The notes: generated from the letters alone by a model not told the origin. Numbered from the stretch's first letter, positions 43,800-54,455 are shown. The stretch is DNA of 64,000 nucleotides from Prorocentrum cordatum (GCA_963575745.1 CAUYUJ010009757.1:133501-197500); one strand, 5' to 3'. A program made the numbers and translations.

Positions 43800-45460
43800 C
43801 AGCCGCGCTGCCCGCGGCAGGCTGGCGGAGGCCCCGCGACCCGACGCACCAGCTCGCCGAAGGACATGGCGGGCGGCGACGGGGGCGGGTGGGGCGACCG
43901 CGGCGGCTGCGCAGGCGGACGTGGCGTCCCGCGCGGACGTGTGCCACGGCCGTCGTCGCGCCGCAGGTCAGCAGCTCCTGCGACAGCCCAACCCGCAGCG
44001 CCTGGGCCTTCGGCCAACAGCGGCGGCGGCTCGGGGGTCAGCATGACCAGTCCGCCGCGCGAGGCAGGTGGCTTCGCCTCGGGCTGGTCCAGCTCCTCGA
44101 AGGGCCCCCGCTTCTCCAGCTCGGCGTCGGGAATGACGTCGGGCACGGCGTCGGGCTCGACGTCGAGGTCCGCCCAGAGCTTGACGGTGGCTGCCGTGAT
44201 CAGCGAGCTCGTGATGAGGGCCCGCCTTGCAGCCGAGCTGGCCTCGTCGATGCTCGGCCACCTGCCAAATGGGGCGCTGCTTAGCTCAGTGGGCCCAGCA
44301 GCGGACGGGGTTCCCGTGGTTAGGGAAAGCGCGCCGCCCCTTGGGCGAGCAGTGTCATTGAGGGCAACCATCGCCAGCCCACCCTCCGTAGCCGTCGCCC
44401 CGTCTTGCTGGGCACCCCTGGCCTCGCTGCAGCTCCCCGCGCCAGCCGTGCCAACGCCTCCCGCAGCGGCCCGCTCAACGCCTCGGCCCTCGGCAGCAGG
44501 GCGGCCCGTGAGGGCCGCGGTGAGGCGCGCGACGCCCCCCGCGTTCAGCGCGATGTCGTCGTCGCCCGCGATGGTCTCCGAGGAGCGCCCCGCGGGGAAG
44601 TGCCAGCGCCTCGGAGTCTTTCCGCTCGGCGCCGAACACGGTGTCAGGCTCCATGTCGCAGCCTGCGTCGCCGCGCCCCGCCGCGAGCTGGTCGCGCACC
44701 CCGGCTGCAAGATCTTCTAGGGTCGGTTCCGAGACGTGGGCACTGTGATGGCAGCCCCCGTCACGACTAACCACTGCGCCGCGCTCATCACCTCCCCTGG
44801 CGAGGTCAGCGCCGCCGCCGCGCCCCGCAACAAGTGGGTCACGCACCTCCACTGCAGGCCTTCGGCGCGCAAGCTGACGCCTGGCCTGGGCGCCTGCGCG
44901 GCGGGCGGCCTCGCACCACTGAGACGCCTGCGCCTGCCTCCTTCGACGGGGGCCTCGGGCAGATCTAATCTCGAGCCGTAGTCCGTGCGCGCCGCATCGT
45001 CATCCCCCGCCTGGATGTCGCCCATGGAGCGGTCGCGTGGCTGTGCCTGCCTCGGGGGGGGGGGGGCCTTGGGGCGCCCCCAGAGCTGCCCCCCTGCCCC
45101 CCCGTGGCCATCGCGCCGCCCCTCGTGGTGATCGGAACCCGCCCGCGCTACCCCTCCAGTAGCGGCGCGCCCTCCATGCCTCGCGCCAGCGGCAACCCCC
45201 TCGCGAGGGCTCATGGCGCCCAGCGGGCCCACGGGCATCGCGACCTCCACGCCGTCCACGGCGCCCAGAGCGATGCCGAGCTTGGGCCCGCGTGGCGACG
45301 GCGAGCCTGGCAGCCGCGACGGCGCGCGAGGACCTTGTGAACTGACGCCCGTGGCGACTGGGCCTGATAGCCGCATTGGCACGCCAGGACTTTGCGAACT
45401 GACGCCAAGGCCCTGCTTGGCATCTCGATCATCGCCGCCGCCCCGAGCGCCGCGTCGGAG
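43800..45460 (-). CDS. Coding-like region of unknown protein, three frames
   Basis: Three minus-strand stretches in different frames show nearly all codons ending in G or C. First (45.46-44.74 kb): KLGIALGAVDGVEVAMPVGP and, nearer its end, EGLQWRCVTHLLRGAAAALT. Second (44.74-44.60 kb): EPTLEDLAAGVRDQLAAGRG, then DMEPDTVFGAERKDSEA. Third (44.59-43.80 kb): ETIAGDDDIALNAGGVARLT, ALITSSLITAATVKLWADLD, VEPDAVPDVIPDAELEKRGP and MSFGELVRRVAG. The switches near 44,740 and 44,590 leave no room for ordinary introns, so they are small indels, very short introns or sequence errors. Domain unknown. Confidence 0.45.
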
Positions 45461-45464
45461 CACA

Positions 45465-45812
45465 GACCTGCCGGCAACCTGCCGCGCGAGCTCCAGGGGG
45501 CTCCGCCAGGCCCCTCGCCTGCGCGGGAGCTGGATGACGCCCAGGGCGCCATCGTCGCCGACGTCGCGCTCAGCGATGTGCCCGTCGTCGTCGGGGCACA
45601 GGGTGGCGCCTGCATTCGGCTAATGTCCTTGACGCGGGCGCTCGAGGTGCTTTCGCCCAGCTGGCGCGGCCCCTTGGCAGTTGGCGAGCAGGCCCCGCCC
45701 GGGCGCGCGCAGCGCAGGCCGAGCGCGGCAGCCGCAAGCCAGGCGCGCCCAAACGTCCAACTACACCTGCAGCTGCACGTGTGACTCGTGGAGGGCGCGC
45801 CGCTGGATCTCC
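45465..45812. other. Ambiguous coding potential
   Basis: Both strands read protein-like text (plus: DDAQGAIVADVALSDVPVVV; minus: Ala/Ser-rich). It may be part of the upstream end of the minus-strand region, but no decision is possible. Confidence 0.25.
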
Positions 45813-45814
45813 CC

Positions 45815-46010
45815 GGGGGGGGGGGGGCTTGGGCCCCCCCCCCTTCCCCGATCGTCGTCGGGGACCCCTCCCCCCTTCCCGATCGTCGTTGCCCCCCCCC
45901 CCCCCCCCCTCTTTCCCCGACCCGTCGTCGGGCCCCCCCCCCCCCTCCCCCTTTCAAAAAGGGGGGGGGGGGGGGGGGGGGGGGGGCGAGCCCCCCCCCT
46001 CCCCTCCTTT
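45815..46010. repeat. G and C homopolymer runs
   Basis: Alternating runs of 8 to 25 C or G separated by GATCGTCGT words, ending in a G-run of about 27. Confidence 0.9.
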
Positions 46011-46066
46011 CGCCACGCCGCCCCTGTCGCCGGAACCCGACCCCTTCAACCCCTACCCCGAGTCCT

Positions 46067-46110
46067 CACCCTAACCCAAACCCCTAATCCTAACCCCAAC
46101 CACTAATCCC
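46067..46110 (+). repeat. Telomere-like degenerate CCCTAA tract
   Basis: CACCCTAACCCAAACCCCTA then ATCCTAACCCCAACCACTAA: heptamer-like CCCTAAA/CCCTAAC units, the complement of the TTTAGGG type reported for dinoflagellate telomeres. Only about six degenerate units, directly before the 10-bp satellite. Confidence 0.45.
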
Positions 46111-47590
46111 AGCCCCAAAGAATACTCATTACTCATTACTCACTGCCCACTCCTGACTACTCGCTATTCGCTACTCACTTCTCACTCCCCCCTACTCACT
46201 AGTCACGACTCACTACTCGCTATCCACTACTCACTACCCACCACCCACTACTCGCTACTCACTACTCCCTACTCACTATTACCTCCTCCCTACTCACTAC
46301 TCACTCCTCACTACCCAATACTCAATACTCACTACTCAGTAAGCACTACTCACTACTCCCTATCCACTACTCACTACTCACTACTCATTACCCACTACCC
46401 ACTATCCACTACTCACTACTCACTACTAACTACTCATTGCCCACAAATCACTACTCACTACCTACTACTCGCTACTCGCTACTCCCTACTCCCTACACCA
46501 TACTGACTACATAATACTCAGTACTCGCTACTCGCTACTCCCATACTCGCTACTCAATACTCACTACTCACTCCCCGCTACTCACTATTCACTACTCACT
46601 ACTTACTACTCCCTACTCACTAGTCACTACATCGTCTCTAGTCACTAGTCACAACTCACTAGCCACTAGTCACTACTCTCTACCCACTACTCACCAATCG
46701 CTACTCACTACCAACTATTTGCTACCAACTTCTTACTACTCACTGCTTATTACTCCCTTCTCCCCTCCCTACTCACTACTCACTACTCGCTACTCCCTAC
46801 ACGTTACTCACTAATCACTACCCACTACTCAGTACTGACTAGTCTCTACTCACTACTCACTACTCACTACGCCCTACTCACCCCTCACTACTCACTACTC
46901 GCTACTCCCTACTCGCTACTCACTACTCACTACTCACTACTCACTACGCACTCCGTACTACTCAGTACTCACTACTCACTACTTACTACTCACTACTCAG
47001 TACTGACAACTCTCTACTCACTACTCACTACTCACTACGCCCTACTCGCCCCTCACTACTCACTACTCGCTACTCCCTACTCGCTACTCTCTACTCACTA
47101 CTCACTACTCACTACGCACTCCGTACTACTTAGTACTCGTACTCACAAGTCACTACTTACTACTCACTACTCTGTACTCGCTACTCACTACTCACTACTC
47201 ACTACTCACTACTGACTACTCACTACTCAGTACTCGCTACTCACTACGCGCTACGCACCACCCACTACTTACTACTTACTAATCACTACTCGCCACCCAC
47301 TACTCACTACCCACTACTCACTACCCACTGCTCATTACTCCCTACTCCCTACTCAGTACTCACTACTCGCTACTCGCTACTCACTACCCACTACTTACTA
47401 CTCGCCACTCACTACTCACTTATCAGTACACACTACTCACTATTCACTACTCACTACTCCCCACTCCCTACTCCCTACTCCCTCCTCGCCTCTCACTACC
47501 CACTACTCACTGCCCAATACTCACTACTCACTACGCACAAACTCACTAATCACTACTCCCCACTCCCCACTCCCAACTCCGCACTCCCTA
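46111..47590. repeat. Satellite of about 10 bp (ACTCACTACT), 1.5 kb
   Basis: Units such as CTACTCACTA, CTACTCGCTA and CTACTCCCTA repeat for nearly 1.5 kb with substitutions. No open frames of note. Confidence 0.95.
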
Positions 47591-47591
47591 C

Positions 47592-48235
47592 ACGAGGGGG
47601 GGGGGTCCGACCCCCCCCCCCCCCCCCCCTCTTTCCAGCGCCAAACCCCCCGCGGGCCCCCCCCCGCCCCTCCCCGAAAGAGAAAGGGGGGGGGGTTCTG
47701 GACCCCCCCCTTTTACTGTATCCAGGGAGATCCACTGGCGGACATTCTGACTCGTGCACCTGCTGGTCGCCGATGCGCAACGGGGCGTCGGCCGAGGCAA
47801 GACGGGCGCCGAATGAGGGGGGGGGGAGGGCGACAGGACATCCGCGCGGGGGGGGCAACGTCAAAGCACCTACACGGGTGATCTATGCGCTACTGCCAAC
47901 ATCCCCTGCGCTCGGTCGTGCTACGGCCCTGATGTCTCACTAGGACCGGCAGGGGGCGCGCCTTGAAGCTCAATGGCGGAGCTCCGAGGTGGCCGCGTAA
48001 GAGAGGCTCGCTACCTTTACATCGTGAGCCCCATCGGGCCAGAGCGGGCGGAGCAGCCGCCGGCCTTCCGCGCGCCCCGCGGGGGGGGGGGGGGCGCGAA
48101 AGCTTAGCGGGCGCCCGAGCGAGGGGGGGGAGACGGCGACGCGACCTCAAAAGGGGGGGGGGGAGGAGAGACGGAATGCCCGAGACCCCAAACTGATGCT
48201 GGGGGGGGGGGGGGGGGGCTCCTGCTACTTCTACA
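47592..48235. repeat. G and C runs after the satellite
   Basis: C-run then CTCTTTCCAGC, later GAAAGAGAAAGGGGGGGGG (inverse of the C-run side), and further G runs at 47,815-47,830, 47,848, 48,078-48,092, 48,123, 48,155 and 48,201-48,220. Nothing coding is evident. Confidence 0.7.
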
Positions 48236-48239
48236 TGCT

Positions 48240-48795
48240 GGATTATGTGCTCCCCTCTTCCGCTCAGCTCACTTCTCGGCCGTTACGAGAGATGCTCTAT
48301 GCGATGTCTCTGTGCTCTATTTTGTGAGGTAGCCCATTTCCCCCCTCGGGGTGCGCGAGGTAGAGCGCACTGGACGCCGCGGTCATGGGTAGGGCCAATG
48401 AAGAGTACTCAGGTGGGCATCATGCTGATCACTTGTCTTCTCCGCCCGCCCTGCAGATGCGCTCTTGCGTGTGCTCCAAAAATACATCCAATTGCGATGG
48501 CAGTGCAGGCGTACTCTTGCGCCCAAGTAGTCTGCCACGAGTGGCGCTCCGAGAAACCTCGTAAGTTCTTCCCTCGGCTGCCTGTTGGCGCGGCAAACTC
48601 AAAACTTACTTAAGTCAGCGCTCCGAGGGACCTCGCCAATGCTTTCTATTCGCAATCTGCAAGCTCCAGTGGGTGCACTCACTGGCGGCCGCTTGAGCTG
48701 GCCGTCGTCGCCACCTCCAGCTTGGTGTAGCCGAACTTCTCCGCGAAGATCTCGGTGCCATCCAGCATGGTCTGGGTGCTGTTCTTGAGCTTCTG
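48240..48795. other. No gene; two short GCGAGG-family repeats
   Basis: Copies of the CTCCGAGAAACCTCG word lie near 48,548 and, diverged, 48,620. No coding frame recognised. Confidence 0.4.
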
Positions 48796-48798
48796 GCG

Positions 48799-49583
48799 CT
48801 ACTCCAACCCCTTCACGTCCTCTGGGTCGTCTTCGTTCTCCAGCTCGCTCATGGTGACTTTCATTACTCTGTGGAGATTAGCCTCGTCGTTCTTCGCGAT
48901 CTTCAACGCTAGCTCGCACCTGCTCTGCACTGTAAAAACCTTGTCCCTCTGTCTCTCCCATTGGTCCACTGGGCACCTCGCGACGAGGTCGCAGCCTTCG
49001 ATCTCGTGCGTCATCGGGAAAGACATTTGGGAGCACATCGAATATATCCTCTGGGCTCATCTTCATGGCCGAAGAACTCACGGCGGCGAACCTCGATGGC
49101 GCGGTCGAGTTGCCGCGGCAGCCTTTCCGCCGCGAGCGCTTGCCATGCGGTTCCCACTTTGGTCTCCACCACCATCGATAGCCCGCCCTTGAACGGAAGA
49201 ACTTGCTCTCGCACCCGATAGTTGGCCATTGCTTGTAGTTCGGTCCAAGCGCGTCCTTCATTTTGTCCACCCATTCCGCCAGGGGCGCGTCCTCTGGGTG
49301 ATTCTCGTGCGTCTTCACTCGCTGCACCCAGTCTACCTTGCACCAGGGCTGCCACTCGTTGCTCCTCGGATTGGGACAAGGGCCTCTCCGCCACAGATTG
49401 TTCGGGAAATCGATCCCGCGAGAGCAGGCTCCTCAACTTTTCTTGCCCCAGCCGGTGCCCCTCCTGCAGACGTTGAACAACTGCACGTTGTCGCTCCACT
49501 TGTCCGAAGTCTAGCGCCTTGGGATGCTCTGGCTGCTGCTCGCCCTTCTTGTTCGCCGTCTTGTAGTCGCCCATATCGTGCAT
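48799..49583 (-). pseudogene. Broken coding sequence, unknown family
   Basis: Minus-strand protein-like text jumps between frames: GQVERQRAVVQRLQEGHRLG (49.58-49.40 kb), then WVQRVKTHENHPEDAPLAEW and KMKDALGPNYKQWPTIGCES (49.33-49.22), then GGLSMVVETKVGTAWQALAA and RREFFGHEDEP (49.18-49.06), then MSFPMTHEIEGCDLVARCPV and ALKIAKNDEANLHRVMKVTM, ending VKGLE at 48,799. Codons are G/C-ending. The frame jumps suggest a decayed gene or retroelement part; very short introns are an alternative. No domain recognised. Confidence 0.45.
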
Positions 49584-49584
<1 letters not shown>

Positions 49585-49630
<46 letters not shown>

Positions 49631-49664
49631 ATTTCTCTTTCTCTTTCTCTTTGTTGTTTGTTAT

Positions 49665-49717
<53 letters not shown>

Positions 49718-49718
49718 C
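49585..49718. repeat. (CT)n microsatellite within coding-like sequence
   Basis: Two CT runs separated by about 40 bases. On the minus strand they read (Arg-Glu)n. Protein-like text adjoins both sides but in different frames. Confidence 0.9.
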
Positions 49719-50095
49719 TCCAGCTCCTGTTTTGCCATCTTCAGCGCGTCCTCGTCATTTGCGTCCATGGCCATGTTCTGTTCGAGCAGGGCGCCCCACT
49801 CTTCTTCGCGTCGAAGGCCATCCGTCATTCCCGCCCCTGCTTTGCTGAAGGCTGTAACTAGTCAACCATTCATTCTTATACCTCCCAGCAGCGCCCTCGC
49901 CATCTCCTTCGACTTCTGGATCGCGATCCGGTTTCTTTGGTTGCGAAGTGTCTTGGTTGGGCCTCCTTCTTCTGCCCGCTGAAATTGAGCAGCTTTGCTT
50001 TTTGCCCGGTTGCCTGGGCCGCCCGCGCAGCTCCCGCCGCCTTCCGCTTTTGTTCTCTGCAGACCCGCGCTCTCGCGATGTGCTCTCCAAGCGGC
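49719..50095 (-). pseudogene. Coding-like stretch upstream of the CT run
   Basis: From 49,828 down, the minus strand reads MTDGLRREEEWGALLEQNMA, then MDANDEDALKMAKQELEEK running into (Arg-Glu)n and a stop at 49,661. A further piece in another frame (49.86-50.09 kb) reads EVEGDGEGAAGRYKNEWLTS. It is probably the 5-prime side of the broken gene at 48.80-49.58 kb. Confidence 0.4.
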
Positions 50096-50329
50096 GCCCT
50101 TTCTTCTCCCCCCCCCCCCAGTCCTCCCACTCCGCCCCCCTCCGCTCCAGCTCGCAATCGATGCGTGCTCATTTTCATTCGCTGTTTTTGCCGCCCTGCC
50201 CCTTCTCGTGGCATGGTTCGTTTCACGTGTGCCCTCTGCGGCTTCCGATCATCTTGCGTCACTGGTGCTCCTCGCTGCATCGCCTGCGGGCCGCGGCCCC
50301 GCCAGCCCTTCTGGGCGTTCGGTGGTTTA

Positions 50330-50480
50330 GGGGGGGGGGGGTGGGGGGGGGGGGCTCTTCCCCTCGGGGAGGGGGCTATCATTGTTCCCTAATGACGCGC
50401 GCCCCGCCCCCCAGGCGGGACTGGGGGCCAACCCGAGACAACGAAGGCCCCCCCCCCCCCCCCCCCCCCCCTCCACCGCC
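50330..50480. repeat. G-run and C-run pair
   Basis: G runs at 50,330-50,352 and a C run of about 22 at 50,450-50,472. Confidence 0.9.
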
Positions 50481-50514
50481 ACCGCCACCACCGCCGCCAT
50501 CCGCGTCAACAAAC

Positions 50515-50765
50515 AATGCAGAGTACACTTCGCGGCGGCGGCGGCGGCTGGCGACGGGGGGCAGCGGCGGCGGCGGCGGCGGCGGCCGGCAGCTGCGGCG
50601 GCGGCGGCGGGCGGCGGCTGCGGCGGCAGCGGCTGCGGCGGCGCGATTCGGCAGCGGAGGCGGCCGGCGGCGGCGCGGCGGGCGGCGCGGCGGCGGCGGC
50701 GGCGGCGGAGGCGGCGGCGGCGGCGACGCGGCGGCGGGCGCGGCGACGGCGGATGCGGCCCCCAG
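50515..50765. repeat. (CGG)n microsatellite
   Basis: About 240 bases of CGG/GCG triplets with CTG and GAC interruptions. Poly-Ala/Arg/Gly frames are by-products. Confidence 0.95.
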
Positions 50766-50954
50766 TAGCTGCCCATCCAAGGACGACTGCTGAATCTGAA
50801 TACGCTGAGGCGGTCGGGCCAGGCTCGGGTGCCACGTGGTTGGGAGGGCGGGCGGGGGTGAGCGAGGCGGCTTGCGGGCGGGGAGGGCGTCTTGACCCCC
50901 CCCCGCCCCCCCCCCCCCGCGCCTGGACGGGGGTTCCGCGACGCGTTGGAGCGC

Positions 50955-51955
50955 CCAAAACGGCCTCGGCGAGGAAGCGAATCTCATTGGTTTGATTAAG
51001 TTTCGGCCCCATTTGGGCCTCCTGAGGAGGGCGGGTTAAGCCCCCCCCCCCCCCCCCCCCCGCGCCACCGTGATCGATCTCCTCCGAGATAGACGCAAGG
51101 GGCGCCCAGGGGGCCCCGAGAGGCCCCGAGATGGCCCCACGATGGCGCCGCGCTGCCCCAGGAAGCCCCCAAGAGGCCCCCAGGATGCCCCCAAGACGCT
51201 TCCAAGATACCCCCACGAGGCCCCGAGAGACCCCGGGGCGCGCCCAAGACGCTCCGAGAGGCCTCTGCGATAATGCCAAAGACATTGATTATACAAAAGT
51301 TATGCCCGCATTTGAGCCCTCCGGACGGGGGGGGGGGGGGGGGGGCGGGCGCCGCTTCAGATGGCTCCACGAGCGCCTGGGAGAGCCCGACATGACCTCC
51401 AAGATGGCTCAATATATCCCAAGATGCCTCAAGATGGCTCCCACGATGCTCCAAGAGGCCCCAAGACCGCTCCAAGACGGCTCCAAGTAGCCAAAGAGAG
51501 CCCCCCCCCAGGAGGCCTCGAAGAAGCCAAAATCCTTCCCAAACCTTCGGGGCATCAATGTGTTTGGCTTTCTCGCCTTCTCGCTTACGATGGCCATCCG
51601 AAGCTTCAAGATGACTCCAAGATGGCCCAAGGAGGCTCCAAGAGCGGTCCCAAGGCTCCCAGGAGCGCTTCAATAAAGCCCCAAGAGGCGCCCAGGAGGC
51701 CACAGGAGGCGCCCCAGAGGCCTCCACGAGGCCCCCAAGAGACCCCCAAGAGGCCCCAATAAGCTCTCCGAGGCACCCAATACGCTCTCAGGGGCGCCCG
51801 GGACCGCCGAGAGGCCCCTAAGACGCTCCAAGAGGCCTCCACCGAGGGACCCTTCCTCTGCGCGCTGCCCACGTCCCCGATCGAGGCACGTCCTCTGGGC
51901 GTCGTTTCTGGATGGGCTGGCGGGGTTACGCGGAGCGTCTAGAATTGACTGCTGG
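50955..51955. mobile_element. GGCCCC-type dispersed element, copy 2
   Basis: CAAAACGGCCTCGGCGAGGA, CCCCATTTGGGCCTCCTGAG and GATCGATCTCCTCCGAGATA are followed by an AAGAGGCCCC array. An internal restart near 51,275 (AAGACATTGATTATACAAAA) and a second array follow. The end reads GGGCGTCGTTTCTGGATGGG, GGGGTTACGCGGAGCG and TCTAGAATT. It is longer than the 17.65 kb copy because the core is duplicated. Confidence 0.6.
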
Positions 51956-51959
51956 TCGT

Positions 51960-52605
51960 AGAGGCCGTGGCCCACGCGCGCGATGCATGCACTCCGAGAA
52001 ACCTCGCTAATGCGTCACACTGTTCGCCTGGGCCTGCGGTGAGCCAGACCAGCTGTGGCGACCGAAGGTGAGCCACGAAGAAAGAGTTGTGCAATCCCAA
52101 CAGCCCAACAGCCCCAATATGCCAGTGGTACCTCTGCTAGATTGGTCCCATCTCCCCCCCGCTGAGATAACATTGAATTCCCCGCTGCGCTCCAAGCCCA
52201 TCTCCCCCATGGGCCGTGACCCGTCTACATTGCGCAGAGGCTACACTGTGTGCGGCATACCCCGCTCACCATCTCACCGCACCTGTAATGGAGAGAGGGG
52301 GGGTGGGGGCGTGCGTCGTGCCGTCTTTGCATATGTCGTTGTTTTGCTGATTGAGTTGGGTAAGCTGGAGGATGCCAGGCAGGCCTTTTTCCAAAGACGT
52401 TTCTATGCAATTCAGCTTCCCGCTCTGCTCGGCACTGCAAGGCCACTTCTTAGGCTTCAGGCGCAAAGGGGGCCTGGTGGTTTTTAAGCGTGATCTTTTT
52501 CAGCTCCAGACTGGATGATTCGGCGGGCTTTCGGCCCTCCGAGGGTTTCATGCGTCTCTCTCTCTCTCTCTCGCTCTCTCTTCTGTGTGTTTTCGTTCGT
52601 AGCGC
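51960..52605. other. No gene; one GCGAGG-family repeat
   Basis: ACTCCGAGAAACCTCGCTAA near 51,989. The rest is unique-looking, ending in a short (TC)n at 52,555-52,580. Confidence 0.4.
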
Positions 52606-52609
52606 ATTC

Positions 52610-52728
52610 CTCTTCCTCCTCATCCTTCTCCGTCTTCCTCCTCATCCTGTTCCCGATCCTCCTCCTCTTCCTCCTCCTCCTCCTCCTCCTCCTCCTCGTC
52701 CTCCTCCGCCTCCTCCCCCTCTCCCCCT
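52610..52728. repeat. CTC-rich microsatellite
   Basis: CTC triplets. It mirrors a GGAGGA patch at 53,052-53,090 on the far side of the long inverted repeat. Confidence 0.85.
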
Positions 52729-52729
52729 T

Positions 52730-53046
52730 TTCTGAAGGAATGCCAGAACTTTGGGAAAACCATTGGAAACAACCAAAAAAACCAAAGAAACCTAAGTGGT
52801 GGAGACGGAAAGTTTAGGAAACCCATTGGAAAAACAAAAAAAATCCACAGAGAGTGCGGGGAACACCCGTCCGAAGGGACACGTCCAAAGGGAATCCCCG
52901 CACTCTCTGTGGAATCTTTGTTTTTTTTGGTTTTTTGGGTTTTTCCAATGGGTTTCCTAAAGTTTTCGTTTCCAGCACTTAGGTTTCTTTGGTTTTTTTG
53001 GTTTTTCCAATGGTTTTCCCAAAGTTGTTGCATTCCTTCAGAAGGG
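52730..53046. repeat. Long inverted repeat, arms 130-150 bp
   Basis: Left arm 52,730-52,861 and right arm 52,896-53,046 are inverses at roughly 85-90%. They share TTCTGAAGGAATGC, CTTTGGGAAAACCATTGG, AAAGAAACCTAAGTG, GGAAACCCATTGG and, perfectly, CCACAGAGAGTGCGGGG (52,845-52,861 against 52,896-52,912). The loop is 34 bases. The inverted symmetry continues weakly into the CTC/GGA patches outside. Confidence 0.9.
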
Positions 53047-53149
53047 GGGGATGGGGGAGGAGGGGGAGGAGGAAGAGGATGGAGAGGAGTCGCAGGGAGG
53101 AGGTCGCGGGAGGGGTTCGTACCTGCGGCGCTGAACCCTCCCTCTGTGA

Positions 53150-54300
53150 TGCATTCCCACGGAATCCTGTTGAGAGGCCTTCCATGAGAATCCCTTTGGG
53201 GTGCTTTCCAAAGGAATCCTGTTGTGAGGCTTTCCAATTGGATCCCTCTGTTGTGCTTTCCAATGGAATCCTGTTGGGAGGCTTTCCAATGGAATCCCTT
53301 TGTGATGATTTCCAAAGGGTTCCTGTTGTGAGGATTTCCAAAGGGTTCCTGTTGTGATGGTTTCCAAAGGGTTCCTGTTGTGAGGATTTGTGTTCCAGCG
53401 CCATCCTCCCAACGGTAGCAGTTTGGATTGCGGCTTTCCAATAGAATCCCTCTGTTGCGCTTTCCAAAGAAACCATGTTGGGAGGCTTTCCAATGGAACT
53501 CCTTTGTTGTGCTTTCCAAAGGATTCCGATTGTGAGGCGTTCCAGTAGAATCGCTGTGTTGCGATTTCTGTAGGATTCCGAATGTGAGGCGTTCCCATAG
53601 AATCCCTCTGTTGTGCTTTCCAAAGGAATCCTGTTGAGAGGCTGTCCAATGGAACTCCTTTGTGGTGCTTTTCAAAGGGTTCCTGATGTGAGGCTTTCAA
53701 ATGGAATCCCTTTGTTGCGCTTTTCAAAAGATTCCAATTGTGAGGCTTTCCCATGGAATCCCTTTTGTGTAGTTTTCCAAAGGATTTCCTTTGTGACGCT
53801 TTCCAATTGAAACCCTTTGTAGCATTTTCCGAAGGGTTCTTGCTGTCAGGCTTTCCACTAGAATCCCTTTGGGGTGCTTTCCAAAGGGTTCCTGTTGCGA
53901 GGCCTTCCAACAGACTCCCTTCGGGGTGCTTCCCAAAGGAATCAGATTGTGAAGCTTTCCAATGTAATCCGATTGTGAGGCTTTCCCATAGAGTACCTCT
54001 GTGGGGCTTGCCAAAGGAATCCTGTTGAGAGGCTTTCCAATGGTGCCATTGTGGGGCTTTCCAAACGAATCCTGCTGAGAAGCTTTCCAATAGAATCCTT
54101 CTGTGGCGCTTTCCAACAGATTCCGATTGTGAGGCGTTCCAATAGAATCCCTCTGTGGTGCTTTCCAAAGGAATCCTGTTGAGATGCTTTCAAATGGAAT
54201 CCTTTTGTACCGCTTCCCAAATGAAGACCTGTTGAGAGGCTTTCCAATGGAACTCCTTTGTGGTGCCTTTCAAAGGGTTCCTGTTGTGAAGGTTTCAAAT
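53150..54300 (+). repeat. 26-bp satellite, about 44 units
   Basis: Units of CTTTCCAATGGAATCCC then TTTGTTGTG, alternating with CTTTCCAAAGGGTTCCTGTT GTGAGG types, at exactly 26 bp. The arms of the neighbouring inverted repeat contain related TTTCCAATGGGTTTCC words. Minus-strand frames of up to 376 codons are by-products. Confidence 0.95.
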
Positions 54301-54364
54301 GCTCTCGGCTAGGTGGGAGAAGGATCGGCGCAGGTTTGACGCAGGACAATGGAAACATGTAGAG

Positions 54365-54368
54365 AGAC

Positions 54369-54403
<35 letters not shown>

Positions 54404-54455
54404 AACGGAAACACATCGAGAAAAATAATGAGAGAGAGAGAGAAGGAGTCGTAGA
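54365..54455. repeat. (GA)n microsatellite
   Basis: Two GA runs with an AAACACATCGAGAAAAATAA spacer. Confidence 0.9.

Noticed and set aside
50215-50310. Zinc-ribbon-like CALCGFRSSC and CIACG on the plus strand
   Set aside because: The CxxC pairs are suggestive, but the frame runs directly into G-run translation and the opposite strand also reads as protein; no decision was possible.
52620-54168. 350-376-codon minus-strand frames
   Set aside because: They cover the 26-bp satellite and the long inverted repeat; they are repeat translation.
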